Of a stretch of 64,000 nt of DNA, positions 1 to 9,585 are shown piece by piece. Within the stretch, counting starts at the first letter, position 1, and every line of letters starts with the position of its first letter. The DNA lies in NCBI GenBank assembly GCA_023251135.1, contig JAHEZJ010000005.1, positions 17,906 through 81,905 of the forward strand. Direction: 5' to 3'. Below the pieces are notes generated by a model. That model was not told the DNA's origin, made no database searches, and was given only the letters and a program-made list of their open reading frames with translations. Origin of the DNA: Flavobacterium sp. (GTDB lineage: Bacteria > Bacteroidota > Bacteroidia > Flavobacteriales > Flavobacteriaceae). Both the position numbers and the translations under genes were made by a program.

Positions 1-2372
1 GGCGGCGCAACAACCAAAGGTGCATTAAATTCAACTTTTCCTGTTTGTGCTTCTACGTTTTTCAACATTTGAGCAAGGATTTTCATATCGCCTTTGTGTA
101 CCATACAAGATCCGATAAATCCAAGATCCACTTTTTTCACTCCTCCATAGAACGATAAAGGTCTGATGGTATCGTGCGTATATCGTTTAGAAACATCAGC
201 ATTGTTTACGTCCGGATCTGCGATCATTGGCTCAGCAATCAGATCCAAATCAACTACCACTTCAGCGTAGTATTTTGCATTGGCATCCGGCGTTAAAGCT
301 GGTTTCTCAGAAGTTCTGATTTCTTCAATTCTCTTATTTGCTTTGTTGATTAACCCCTGAAGAACACGTTTTTCATTGTCCATTCCTTTGTCGATCATGA
401 TCTGGATTCTGCCTTTTGCAATTTCCAATGATTCGATTAAAGTATCATCCTCAGAAATACAGATAGAAGCTTTTGCTTTCATCTCTGCAGTCCAGTCTGT
501 AAAGGTAAACGCCTGGTCAGCAGTAAGTGTTCCGATATGAACCTCAATAATTCTACCCTGGAATACATTCTCTCCACCAAACTGATGTAACATCTGAGCC
601 TGAGTAGCATGAACCACATCACGGAAATCCATATACCCTTTCATGTCTCCTTTGAACGTTACTTTTACAGATTCCGGAATTGGCATTGAAGCCTCACCTG
701 TAGCAAGTGCAAGAGCAACTGTTCCTGAGTCAGCACCAAAAGCAACTCCTTTAGACATTCTGGTATGTGAGTCACCACCAATAATGATCGCCCACTCATC
801 AATCGTAATATCGTTAAGAACTTTGTGAATTACATCGGTCATTGCATGGTAAACTCCTTTCGGGTCACGAGCAGTAATCAAACCGAAATCGTTCATAAAT
901 TTCATCAATTTAGGAATGTTTGCCTGCGCTTTTTTATCCCAAACCGAAGCAGTGTGACAACCAGATTGGTAAGCACCATCAACGATTGGTGAAATTATAG
1001 TTGCTGCCATAGATTCTAACTCCTGAGCCGTCATAAGACCCGTTGTATCTTGCGAACCTACGATATTAACTTCAACACGAACATCTGAACCTGCGTGCAG
1101 TACTTTTCCTGGTGTTGTACCTACTGCATTTCTGTTGAAGATTTTCTCTACAGCGGTAAGACCTTGTCCTTCAATAGATATTTCTTTTGACGGAGCAAAT
1201 ACAACCGGAGCTGTAACCCCTAAAGTTTTCGCTGCAAATGTTTGAAGTTTTTTACCAAATACGATAGCATAAGAACCACCTGCTTTGATAAATTCCATTT
1301 TTTGAGGAGTAAATGCTTTCGAAATGTCGATCAATTCCTGATCTCCATTGTACAGCTTTTTCTCTTTAATATTGATTGTTAAAACTGTTCCTGTAGCAAT
1401 AGAATACGTTTGTTCCAAAATTGGTTCGTCATTTTCATTACGAACAATATTTCCTTCAGCATCAACCTTTTTTACCCAGTTTTTAAGGTCAAGACCAATA
1501 CCACCAGTAACATCAACAGTCGTTAAGAAAATTGGAGAAATACCATTTGTACCTCCAACAATTGGAGCGATATTTACGAATGGAATGTATGGGCTTGCTT
1601 GTTTTCCTGTCCAAAGTGCTACGTTATTTACACCTGACATTCTTGAAGATCCCACTCCCATTGTTCCTTTTTCGGCAATTAACATTACGCTTTTATCAGG
1701 ATGTTGTGCCTGCAAAGCTCTAATTTCCTGCTGTGCTTGTGGCGTAATCATACATTGCCCGTGAAGTTCACGATCTGAACGTGAGTGCGCCTGATTTCCC
1801 GGAGAAAGTAAATCGGTTGAGATATCTCCTTCACCAGCGATAAAAGTAACCACTTTAATTTCGTCTGCTACTTCAGGAAGTTTTGTAAAGAATTCTGCCT
1901 GTGCATAGCTCTCCAAAATTTCTTTCGCAACTTCATTATTATTTTTAAACGCTTCTACCAAACGAGCTGTATCTGCTTCGTAAAGGAAAACCTGTGTTTT
2001 AAGAACTTTTGCAGCCTCTTTTGCAATAGCAACATCACTACCTAAAGCCAAATCAAGCAGTACCTTAATAGAAGGACCACCTTTCATGTGAGACAATAAT
2101 TCAAAAGCAAAAGCAGGAGTAATTTCGTTTACTACAGCTTCACCAAGAATAATTTCTTTTAAAAACTCAGCCTTTTCACCTGCAGCACTTGTAGTACCAG
2201 GCAAAGTATTGTAAATAAAAAATTTAAGAGAATCTTCTCTATATGGATTGTTTACATCCTTAATCTGCGAAATGATTTCACTTACTAATTCTGCACCATC
2301 GATTGGTTTTGGATGAAGACCCTGGCCTTTTCTTTCCTCGATCTCTTTAATGTAATCTTGATAAGTATTCAT
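1..2372 (-). CDS. acnB: Bifunctional aconitate hydratase 2 / 2-methylisocitrate dehydratase (AcnB), 3' end cut by window edge
   Basis: Converts citrate to isocitrate through cis-aconitate in the TCA cycle and can act on 2-methylisocitrate. The reverse strand translates from the ATG at 2372 as MNTYQDYIKEIEERKGQ and stays open for about 790 codons to the window edge. It shows the AcnB order: N-terminal HEAT-like helical domain, swivel domain, then the catalytic core with SGCHTAS, GGDSHTRMSKG and FIGSCMVHKG. The Cys of GSCM matches the first 4Fe-4S ligand of AcnB. The window ends just before the expected second cysteine pair (GCSxCMGNQ in the family), so completeness cannot be judged. It is transcribed away from the XrtN cassette. 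Identity is very secure; only the missing C-terminus is unseen. Confidence 0.96.
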   Translation of the reverse strand, partial: MNTYQDYIKEIEERKGQGLHPKPIDGAELVSEIISQIKDVNNPYREDSLKFFIYNTLPGTTSAAGEKAEFLKEIILGEAVVNEITPAFAFELLSHMKGGPSIKVLLDLALGSDVAIAKEAAKVLKTQVFLYEADTARLVEAFKNNNEVAKEILESYAQAEFFTKLPEVADEIKVVTFIAGEGDISTDLLSPGNQAHSRSDRELHGQCMITPQAQQEIRALQAQHPDKSVMLIAEKGTMGVGSSRMSGVNNVALWTGKQASPYIPFVNIAPIVGGTNGISPIFLTTVDVTGGIGLDLKNWVKKVDAEGNIVRNENDEPILEQTYSIATGTVLTINIKEKKLYNGDQELIDISKAFTPQKMEFIKAGGSYAIVFGKKLQTFAAKTLGVTAPVVFAPSKEISIEGQGLTAVEKIFNRNAVGTTPGKVLHAGSDVRVEVNIVGSQDTTGLMTAQELESMAATIISPIVDGAYQSGCHTASVWDKKAQANIPKLMKFMNDFGLITARDPKGVYHAMTDVIHKVLNDITIDEWAIIIGGDSHTRMSKGVAFGADSGTVALALATGEASMPIPESVKVTFKGDMKGYMDFRDVVHATQAQMLHQFGGENVFQGRIIEVHIGTLTADQAFTFTDWTAEMKAKASICISEDDTLIESLEIAKGRIQIMIDKGMDNEKRVLQGLINKANKRIEEIRTSEKPALTPDANAKYYAEVVVDLDLIAEPMIADPDVNNADVSKRYTHDTIRPLSFYGGVKKVDLGFIGSCMVHKGDMKILAQMLKNVEAQTGKVEFNAPLVVAP

Positions 2373-2404
2373 AATATTATAGAAGTCTTTTTATTTTTTG
2401 TTTG

Positions 2405-2412
2405 CAAATTTA
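2405..2412 (-). promoter_or_regulatory. Possible -7 box of acnB
   Basis: On the reverse strand the bases read TAAATTTG, which fits the Bacteroidota -7 consensus TANNTTTG, 33 bases before the acnB start. I see no clear -33 TTG at the usual distance, so this is weak. Confidence 0.35.
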
Positions 2413-2769
2413 GCTATTAAAGCCGAGAATTAAAAAAAATATAACAGAAGTCGCCTTTTCAAAAATTATTATTGCTAAAAAACAATTTTCGTTGCTTATT
2501 TTTGCCAAAATTCCAATTTTTTATTAAAAAACTGAATTATTACTATTTTAAAATCCTTTCTTTAGCAAAGTCGAAATTCGTTGTTATAAACGAAGTGAGA
2601 TTTTACTTCCGCTTTAACAAAGAACCTTTCTAAATAAGCAATTACAACGTTATAGTAGCGCTTTTTTCCCTCCTTTTTTTTTCATTTTAAAACATCATTT
2701 GTCCGCGTTACCCTTTTCCGTGATTCAAAAAAAAAGTAAAATAAAAAACCTGTAATTCAAATTCTTTAA

Positions 2770-2777
2770 TAACTTTG
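2770..2777 (+). promoter_or_regulatory. -7 box before the XrtN cassette
   Basis: TAACTTTG matches TANNTTTG and ends 31 bases before the ATG at 2809. The -33 TTG is not obvious. The placement is the same as for other plus-strand genes here (prfC, rnhB, lysS). Confidence 0.45.
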
Positions 2778-2808
2778 CAATTCAAAGTACTTTTAAATAA
2801 ATACAACT

Positions 2809-5301
2809 ATGAAAAACAAACTAGCCGCTTTCGAACTTTACACTCAAAAAACCGGAGTGACCATTGGTTTAATCGCAACCTTTTTCAGCAGCCTTTTCCT
2901 GATTGTTGCCCTTATCTCTAAAGAATTCCGATTTCATGATTTTGAAACAATTGCTATACCCAGCCTTATAGCTGAATTTGTATATGGAATTGTTCTTTCG
3001 TTTATGATCTTAAAAAACAAAGAAACTTATATTCACCTGACTCCTTTTTTAATCCTGAACTGGTTTATCGGATGTTTCTCTTTAAATATCCTTGTTCCTA
3101 TTTTCCATGATCTTCAAATATGGGTTTACTTGGCCACGCTGTTTTTTTGTCTGTCTAATTTTTTCATCTACAACAAAGCAGACGAAAACCGAAGCCGATC
3201 TGTCTCCTTTTTCATAAATGGATTATCTTTTGGTATCATCTTGTATTTTGCAATTTACCTGATTCCGATCATGCCATTTTCTTTCATGGCCATTATAGTT
3301 TTAGGGTTAGGATTTTACGGATTAGTCCCTGCATTGGTTCTTGTCATCCATCTGATAACAATGGCTCGCTATCTTAATCGAAATAAGAATTACACCCTTG
3401 CTTTTGGCGCCGGTTTCTTAGTTGTACTCCTGAGCTTAACTTTTTTCGCAATTGGATTGCGTATCGAAAGCAATAAAATAGTACAATCGGCTGCAATCAG
3501 CTCCTTTGATCAGAATGAGAACTTACCGCGTTATATTTCGATATCTCAGAATTTAAAACCTAACTTTTTCAATGAGATATTATTAAAAAAAGACATCGTC
3601 TACATTCCGCTTCATGACCTCTTTTCTTTTAACCGTTTTGGTTCCTTCAGCACTAAACAATTCAATGAGGAAAAAATACACAATCCGTTTATATCTGTTG
3701 CGTATCTGTTCTGTAAAGACCTGAATATCCACAATGATGACAAAATCAATATACTAAAATCAAACTTTGACAAACGATTAGAAACTGAAGAACAACTGTG
3801 GAGCGGCAAAAGTTTATTTACCAAAACCATTAAGGAAGATGTAAAACTGTACCCTGACGCGCATCTGGCTTATACTGAAGTTACCATGAAGATTGCCTGC
3901 CCCGAAGATACCTGGAGGGATCAGGAGGCTATTTATTCTTTCCAATTACCGGAAGGTTCTGTTGCAACCTCATTGTCACTATGGGTAAACGGAGTTGAAA
4001 GAAAAGGGGTTTTGACTACGAAAGAGAAAGCGAAGGCGGCCTATAATCAAATTGTAGGTGTAGAAAGCCGTGATCCGTCTTTAATGCAATGGAAAGAGGG
4101 AAATAAAGTCGTGGTTAGAGTTTTTCCTATCAATGCCAGGACTCCGCGAACTTTTAAATGTGGTTTTACAACTCCTTTAAAAGTGGAAGACAACCAAATG
4201 AAATACCAGAGTCTTTCTATTAAAGGACCAAACATTTCGAATGCCGAAACGATATCACGAATTCAAAGCGTTGGAAGTACAAAAATTGAAACCAGCAAAG
4301 ATTTTGAACGAAACAAAGGCCATTACATCAATCAATCAAAAGGATTAGACCATTGGGAAGCCTATATGCCGCTCACCAAAGCCTCAAACTCATTCGCATG
4401 GAAAAACAAAGTTTACGAAGTAAAGAACATTCAAAAAACGACAGTTCCCTTTACTCCTTCAGAAATTATACTGGACTTAAACAGCAGCTGGACAACCAAA
4501 CAAATAGAATCGTATGTGAATTTAAACAAAACCAACTTATTTGTTTTTATAAATGACGAAAAGAAAGAAATCAACAAAGACAATTTTAGAGCCCTTGCCT
4601 TAGAGTTTGAAGATCTTCATTATTCTTTGCTACCTCTTTATAAAATGGCCAAAAACAGTTTAATCGTTACCAAATGCGGTACGTTCTCTGCCAATTTTGA
4701 GGAGCTTGAAGATTGCAATTATTTAAAAAGGATCAAAACCGAAACAAAGCCGAAAAATTTAAAAGTAATTAATATTTCATCCGATATTAATCCGTTTTGG
4801 CAAACGGTAAAAGAACAAAAATATGTCGATTACTTCCAGACCAGTTTAAGAAACAGCTTAGAACTGATTGATAAAAAACAATTTGTATTGTTTAAAACAG
4901 CACCGAATGCGGTGAATATCGAAGCTGCCAATATTGTGATTACAGAAAACCCTCAAACCAATATTCCTAAAAAAAGTGGGCCGGATCACATCTACAGAAT
5001 GTACGCTTTTGGAAAAGTACTTGAAGAACAGGTGAAAATTCAAAACGATACTTTAGTGCAAAATCAATATGTCGATTTAGCCAAAGATGCCAATATTGTT
5101 ACCCCGATATCTTCCCTAATTGTTCTTGAAACTGATGAAGATTACAAAAATAACGGCATTGAGAAAAACGTTGATACTCTTGGAAATGCTTCTGTGAATA
5201 ATGACGGCGCTGTTCCTGAACCTCATGAATGGCTAATGATTATTCTGGGATCGACAATCCTTTTCTTTTATTACAGAAAACACAAAAAGCAAACGATTTA
5301 A
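2809..5301 (+). CDS. XrtN-system VIT domain protein (polytopic membrane protein with C-terminal sorting tail)
   Basis: An 830-residue protein whose N-terminal third (about residues 15-225) is a series of six or seven hydrophobic segments. After it comes a soluble part holding a VIT (vault/inter-alpha-trypsin) domain at roughly residues 345-470, with TEVTMKIACPEDTW, YSFQLPEGSVATSLSLW, AKAAYNQIVG and VFPINARTPRTFKCGF. No von Willebrand A domain with MIDAS follows, unlike most VIT proteins. The far C-terminus is PEPHEW, then a hydrophobic helix, then a basic tail (YYRKHKKQTI), the layout of a PEP-CTERM-like exosortase signal. Its TAA overlaps the ATG of the exosortase gene by one base, so it is probably the dedicated substrate. 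Family assignment follows the known XrtN/VIT pairing in Bacteroidota; the function is unknown. Confidence 0.82.
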   Translation: MKNKLAAFELYTQKTGVTIGLIATFFSSLFLIVALISKEFRFHDFETIAIPSLIAEFVYGIVLSFMILKNKETYIHLTPFLILNWFIGCFSLNILVPIFHDLQIWVYLATLFFCLSNFFIYNKADENRSRSVSFFINGLSFGIILYFAIYLIPIMPFSFMAIIVLGLGFYGLVPALVLVIHLITMARYLNRNKNYTLAFGAGFLVVLLSLTFFAIGLRIESNKIVQSAAISSFDQNENLPRYISISQNLKPNFFNEILLKKDIVYIPLHDLFSFNRFGSFSTKQFNEEKIHNPFISVAYLFCKDLNIHNDDKINILKSNFDKRLETEEQLWSGKSLFTKTIKEDVKLYPDAHLAYTEVTMKIACPEDTWRDQEAIYSFQLPEGSVATSLSLWVNGVERKGVLTTKEKAKAAYNQIVGVESRDPSLMQWKEGNKVVVRVFPINARTPRTFKCGFTTPLKVEDNQMKYQSLSIKGPNISNAETISRIQSVGSTKIETSKDFERNKGHYINQSKGLDHWEAYMPLTKASNSFAWKNKVYEVKNIQKTTVPFTPSEIILDLNSSWTTKQIESYVNLNKTNLFVFINDEKKEINKDNFRALALEFEDLHYSLLPLYKMAKNSLIVTKCGTFSANFEELEDCNYLKRIKTETKPKNLKVINISSDINPFWQTVKEQKYVDYFQTSLRNSLELIDKKQFVLFKTAPNAVNIEAANIVITENPQTNIPKKSGPDHIYRMYAFGKVLEEQVKIQNDTLVQNQYVDLAKDANIVTPISSLIVLETDEDYKNNGIEKNVDTLGNASVNNDGAVPEPHEWLMIILGSTILFFYYRKHKKQTI

Positions 5302-6548
5302 TGAAATCATTTTTATTTCAATACCAAAATGCCATTGCGATCCTGACGCTGCTGCTATTATTGGGTATCAACTTTGATATCGTCCGCTCTGGTTTGGACC
5401 GCAATCTTTTTGGAATTTCATTTTCAATAGTCTTATTCGTTATCGGGGGTAGAAAAACGTCATTTAATATGAACTACCCCCTTTTGGGATTGATTCTTTT
5501 ATTAGAATTCATAAGCTATCGGCTGCACACCAAATCGCTGCATTTTTTAGCATTGGCGTTATCGGCCTGTTTTCTGTTTTACAGTCTTACGAGAAAATTT
5601 TCGTTTATTGCTTTTATTTGCGTTCTGTTATTCTCCTCACTGTTTACTACCTTTTTTGATTATTTGACCGTCGAAATTAAACAGACACTTTGTTACGGGG
5701 TCTATTTAACGTTAAAAAATTTCATTCCTATTACCAAAATCGAAGGTGTTAATTTCTACATCGATAATGCAAAAATCACCATCGACACTGCCTGCATGGG
5801 ATTGTCGATGTTTAAAACCGGGTTACTTGTTGGTGCTTTTTTATTGACTTTGGAAGAACGCAAGCAGCATAAATATTACAACGTAAAACAAATCTTCCTC
5901 TTCTGTTTTGTAATGATTTTACTCAATATCATTTCGAATTATTTCAGAATCATCGTTTTAATTTTAGTCGATTGTACCGAAGAAAACACTTTACATCATA
6001 GCATTGGCTTACTCTGTTTTGTCTTTTATCAAATCATACCCTTGTTGTTTTTAATACGCTTTTTCAAACCTAATCAGGAAGAAATCGCCAGCCGTCCGGC
6101 TTCTGGAAAATTTGCTTTTTTTCCAATTGCCATCGCTTTTTTAATACTATTGGCAACTAGTTTAGAAATCAAAAAAGAACCAAAACATAACTTACTTGAA
6201 AATCTGAATACAACATACGATACCACGAAAGGAATCTGGGTTACCAATGAAGTTTTTAAAATTGCAACTCCCGAAAAGCTTATTTACATTAAAACGCCCT
6301 CTCACAATCCTTTGATTTGCTGGACCGGAAATGGTTATAAAGTAATCGAATCTAAAGTGATTCAAAAAAACAATGAAGAAATCTGTTTTGTCCGCATGGA
6401 GAAAAACCAGGTACAGTATTACTCGTATTGGTGGTACGAATGCGATGGCAAAAAATACACCTCTCTTGTCGAGGTACTTTTCATAAAACTTTTGTACAAT
6501 AAACCTGTTCGCTTGATAAACGAAACCAGCCGTACAAAATTGATATAA
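5301..6548 (+). CDS. xrtN: Exosortase N (XrtN), membrane protein-sorting transpeptidase
   Basis: A multi-pass inner-membrane protein of 415 residues from the ATG at 5301. The frame is open back to 5229, but that ATG lies 73 bases inside the preceding gene, whereas 5301 overlaps its TAA by one base, so I chose 5301. The exosortase catalytic residues are visible: Cys165 in DTACMGLSM, Arg216 in NYFRI and His232 in LHHSIG. About eight hydrophobic segments precede a C-terminal extra-membrane domain (about residues 300-415) with the motifs LICWTGNGYKV and YYSYWWYECDG. By analogy with other exosortases it should cleave and possibly anchor the tail of the upstream VIT protein. No glycan or exopolysaccharide genes flank the pair, so other substrates, if any, lie outside the window. 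Confidence 0.85.
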   Translation: MKSFLFQYQNAIAILTLLLLLGINFDIVRSGLDRNLFGISFSIVLFVIGGRKTSFNMNYPLLGLILLLEFISYRLHTKSLHFLALALSACFLFYSLTRKFSFIAFICVLLFSSLFTTFFDYLTVEIKQTLCYGVYLTLKNFIPITKIEGVNFYIDNAKITIDTACMGLSMFKTGLLVGAFLLTLEERKQHKYYNVKQIFLFCFVMILLNIISNYFRIIVLILVDCTEENTLHHSIGLLCFVFYQIIPLLFLIRFFKPNQEEIASRPASGKFAFFPIAIAFLILLATSLEIKKEPKHNLLENLNTTYDTTKGIWVTNEVFKIATPEKLIYIKTPSHNPLICWTGNGYKVIESKVIQKNNEEICFVRMEKNQVQYYSYWWYECDGKKYTSLVEVLFIKLLYNKPVRLINETSRTKLI

Positions 6549-6579
6549 AAAAAAAGCCTGATACAATCTGTATCAGGCT
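6547..6579 (-). terminator. Intrinsic terminator between convergent xrtN and moxR
   Basis: A perfect 11-bp stem (AGCCTGATACA / TGTATCAGGCT) with a 3-base loop. On the minus strand it is followed by a run of T, so it mainly ends the moxR transcript; it sits 9 bases past the moxR stop. Confidence 0.85.
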
Positions 6580-6588
6580 CTATATCGT

Positions 6589-7542
6589 TTACAACAGCTT
6601 CTGAATAATTTTTTCTTCTGTTATTCCTTCGGCATCTGCTTTATAGTTTTTAATAATTCTGTGTCTTAAAATTCCGGTTGCCACTGCTTTGACGTCTTCA
6701 ATATCCGGAGAAAATTTCCCATTGAAAGCAGCATGGGCTTTTGCAGCCAAAATCAGGTTTTGAGAAGCTCTTGGCCCTGCTCCCCAGTCTAAATAATTTT
6801 TAACGAAATCATTTGACAAAGCATTATCAGGACGTGTTTTACTTACTAAAGTTACCGCATATTCAATTACATTATCGGCTACAGGGATTCTGCGAATCAA
6901 ATGCTGAAAATCGATAATTTCCTGTGCGCTAAACAACGGATTAATGGTTGTTTTAGCATCAGAGGTCGTACGTTTCACTACCTGAACTTCTTCTTCAAAA
7001 GTTGGGTATTCCAACTTAATAGCAAACATAAAACGGTCTAACTGAGCTTCCGGTAACGGATAAGTTCCTTCCTGTTCAATTGGGTTTTGAGTCGCCAATA
7101 CGAAATACGGCAAATCTAACTTATAGTTTTGCCCCGCAATGGTAACAGAACGTTCCTGCATGGCTTCCAATAAAGCGGCCTGTGTTTTAGGCGGAGTTCT
7201 GTTGATCTCATCAGCCAAAATGATGTTGGAGAAAATAGGGCCTTTGATGAATTTAAATTGTCTGTTTTCATCCAGAATCTCACTTCCCAAAATATCCGAA
7301 GGCATTAAATCCGGCGTAAACTGAATTCTTTTAAAATCTAAACCTAAAGCCTGAGACAAAGTATTAATCATTAATGTTTTTGCCAGACCCGGAACACCAA
7401 TCAAAAGAGCATGACCACCTGAAAATATACACAGTAAAATTTGGTCTACAACGGCATCCTGGCCTACAATAATTTTTGCTATTTCGTTTTTTAATTCGTT
7501 TCGTTTCTGAACTAAATTATGAATTGCTGTTACGTCAGACAT
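6589..7542 (-). CDS. MoxR-family AAA+ ATPase
   Basis: A 317-residue MoxR-type AAA+ ATPase. Walker A is GVPGLAKT (residues 49-56), Walker B is ILADEINR (Asp111-Glu112), and there is a sensor-1-like ATQNPIEQEGTYPLPEAQLDRF. Members act as chaperone-like ATPases, usually with vWA or DUF58 partners encoded beside them. Here no such partner is adjacent: downstream lies the convergent exosortase and upstream, past a terminator, the SurA-like gene. The family is secure; the client protein is unknown. Confidence 0.93.
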   Translation of the reverse strand: MSDVTAIHNLVQKRNELKNEIAKIIVGQDAVVDQILLCIFSGGHALLIGVPGLAKTLMINTLSQALGLDFKRIQFTPDLMPSDILGSEILDENRQFKFIKGPIFSNIILADEINRTPPKTQAALLEAMQERSVTIAGQNYKLDLPYFVLATQNPIEQEGTYPLPEAQLDRFMFAIKLEYPTFEEEVQVVKRTTSDAKTTINPLFSAQEIIDFQHLIRRIPVADNVIEYAVTLVSKTRPDNALSNDFVKNYLDWGAGPRASQNLILAAKAHAAFNGKFSPDIEDVKAVATGILRHRIIKNYKADAEGITEEKIIQKLL

Positions 7543-7562
7543 TTAGATATGTTTTTAAATTT

Positions 7563-7604
7563 AAAAAGAGTTAGTATTATGAATTCATAAAACTAACTCT
7601 TTTT
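7563..7604 (-). terminator. Terminator after the SurA-like gene
   Basis: A 13-bp inverted repeat, AAAAAGAGTTAGT / ACTAACTCTTTTT, 16 bases past the stop of the SurA-like gene. The A and T ends make it usable in both directions; the likely user is the minus-strand transcript. Confidence 0.8.
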
Positions 7605-7620
7605 CTTTATTTAATAAAAA

Positions 7621-9054
7621 TTATTTTTTTAGCCAATTGTACACAAAGTTACAATCTCTGTACTCTCCAATAATTTTGATATAAGTATCTTTTATTTTGT
7701 TATCAAACCATTTCGAAATTGTCGTGATCTGCTTTTCTTTCAATGCCAATTCTTTAATTTTGGTATAATCCTTAGCATAATCTGCAACGTGCTGTTCAAT
7801 TCTATTGGTAACGGTAATTAGTTTGTATGTTTTTTTACCTTTATCGTCTGTATTTAAAAGCGGTTGTGAAATTTCATCGTCTTTTAAGTTAGAAACCTGG
7901 CTGTATAAAGTCGGATCCATTTTAGTCAATTCAAAACGGGTATCCTGAGTATTTGGATTTACCAGCGTTCCTCCGTTTGCTCTTGTTTCTTTCTCGTCTG
8001 ATTCTGTTCTTGCAGCATCAGCAAAAGTAATCTCCTTATTAACAATCTTGTTTCTGATGTTTGCAATTCTTTCTTTTGCTTCTTTCAACGCTGCTTCTGA
8101 AACTGTTGGAGCAATTAAAATATGACGCAATTCTACTTCCTGACCTTTAATTTTTTCAACCATTATAATATGGTATCCAAAAGTAGTTTTAAAAGGTTCT
8201 GAAATCTCTCCGGCTGCCAAACTAAAAGCAACATCTTTAAATTCTTTTACGAAAGGTGTTTTTCGGGTCATTTTATAAAAACCTCCCGTTGGTGACGATC
8301 CCGGATCCTGTGAATACAGTACCGCTTTTGTTGCAAAACTCGATCCTTCAAGCACATCTTTTCGAATAGCATTTAATCTGTCTTTTACCTTTTGCTCATC
8401 TTCTGCCGAAACTTTAGGCTCTACCACGATTTGTGCTACTTCCATCTCTGCTCCAAAAGTTGGTAATTCGTCTTTTGGTATCTTTTTAAAGAAATTACGA
8501 ACTTCTTCCGGTGTAATTTCAACGGCGTCCACAATTTTCTTAGTCATTTCTGACGCTAATTTTTGCTCTTTTAAGATATCTGCAAAATAGGTTTTAAATT
8601 CTTCTACTGAGTTCTTTTTGTAATACGCTACAACTTTATTGATGTCACCCACCTGTTGTACCATATAATTCAATCGCTCGTCCATCATGCTTCTTACTTC
8701 AGCATCACTTACTACGATACTGTCCTGAATTGCCTGATGTGCATACAGTTTATCTTCTAAAAGTTTCCCCAGCATTTGACATCTTGTAATGTCTTTTGTA
8801 GATCCTCCCTGTGCTGAAATTTCTAAAAATCCTTTATCAATATCTGAATCTAAAACAATATAATCTCCAACTGTAGCAATAATACCGTCAATTTTCAGCT
8901 TTTGCCCGGATGGTACTGTAAGAGCCGGTTTGCTAACTACTGTATCCTTAATAACTTCCTGAGCCGAAATAATTGAGTTGAAAAAAAATAAAAAACACAT
9001 TGTCAACACGAATTTGAAATCAATTGTTTTTAGCGATAATTTTTTTAATAACAT
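7621..9054 (-). CDS. SurA-like periplasmic peptidylprolyl isomerase (two parvulin domains)
   Basis: A 477-residue exported protein with an N-terminal hydrophobic signal (about residues 14-31, ending SIISAQE). A SurA N-terminal-like helical segment follows (IDGIIATVGDYIVLDSDID), then two PpiC/rotamase regions, the first around EVAQIVVEP to FGYHIIMVEKI and the second starting at ELRHILIAP. This layout is that of SurA, which escorts outer-membrane proteins through the periplasm and isomerises proline bonds. The first ATG precedes a slightly long signal region, and a later Met before CFLFFFN could be the start. It is probably monocistronic, with a promoter candidate at 9192-9221 and a terminator downstream. 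Confidence 0.88.
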   Translation of the reverse strand: MLLKKLSLKTIDFKFVLTMCFLFFFNSIISAQEVIKDTVVSKPALTVPSGQKLKIDGIIATVGDYIVLDSDIDKGFLEISAQGGSTKDITRCQMLGKLLEDKLYAHQAIQDSIVVSDAEVRSMMDERLNYMVQQVGDINKVVAYYKKNSVEEFKTYFADILKEQKLASEMTKKIVDAVEITPEEVRNFFKKIPKDELPTFGAEMEVAQIVVEPKVSAEDEQKVKDRLNAIRKDVLEGSSFATKAVLYSQDPGSSPTGGFYKMTRKTPFVKEFKDVAFSLAAGEISEPFKTTFGYHIIMVEKIKGQEVELRHILIAPTVSEAALKEAKERIANIRNKIVNKEITFADAARTESDEKETRANGGTLVNPNTQDTRFELTKMDPTLYSQVSNLKDDEISQPLLNTDDKGKKTYKLITVTNRIEQHVADYAKDYTKIKELALKEKQITTISKWFDNKIKDTYIKIIGEYRDCNFVYNWLKK

Positions 9055-9585
9055 TATTTAAAATTTAATTTGAATGTAAAGGTCTTGCTTTAGAATTTCG
9101 TCTTAAACCGAACTTACTTTGAAATACTTCAGGGATATACTTCCGGAAACATTAAACAATTAAGATCTAGTTCATTTTGACTTATAACGAACAAAAATAA
9201 CAATTCAATTACATAATACAACTATCAGCAATACTATTAACAAAAAATTATAGGGCTGATCTTCAATTTCAACTGAAACAGACTTCATAGCGCCGTTAAA
9301 TAGCGGCGACAAACGGCGACAACTTACGATTAAACCCTGAAACAATGCGCTTTAGAAATCGCCCTTATTAAATTCTAAAGCATTAAATACGGCTGCAATA
9401 AAAAAAGTTATCCATACTACAACGTTTTCGTGGGATAACTATTTTCCTGCAAATTCAAATGAAATCAAAAAACACATACTTTAGATACGTAATTACTAAT
9501 TTAAAAGGGTATAAACTACGAATAACGCTTCTTTTTACCCCGATAGATTACAATTACAAACTTTATTAACCTATCTCAACCAATT
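9055..9585. other. Long intergenic region between the divergent SurA-like and amylase genes
   Basis: The 531 bases hold the SurA-like promoter candidate and a small GC-richer patch at about 9291-9322 with repeated GCGGCGAC / ACGGCGAC. I see no open reading frame with coding character, no tRNA and no clear promoter pattern just before the amylase gene, which may depend on an activator. Confidence 0.5.
9192..9221 (-). promoter_or_regulatory. Promoter candidate for the SurA-like gene
   Basis: Reverse strand: TTG (9221-9219), 19 bases, TATTTTTG (9199-9192), a full match to the flavobacterial TTG-N17-23-TANNTTTG pattern. It lies about 140 bases before the start codon, so the leader would be long. 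Confidence 0.45.

Larger units (their letters stand above)
2373..2808. other. Intergenic region between divergent acnB and the XrtN cassette
   Basis: The 436 bases between two divergent genes are very AT-rich with long A and T runs. I see candidate -7 boxes for both directions (2405-2412 minus, 2770-2777 plus) but no credible small gene, RNA or strong hairpin. Confidence 0.6.

Noticed and set aside
1348-1764. 138-residue plus-strand frame inside acnB
   Set aside because: Antisense shadow of acnB; the AcnB translation on the other strand is unambiguous.
9288-9325. Repeated GCGGCGAC words upstream of the amylase as a regulator site
   Set aside because: Only two or three imperfect short copies and about 260 bases from the gene; not distinguishable from chance.
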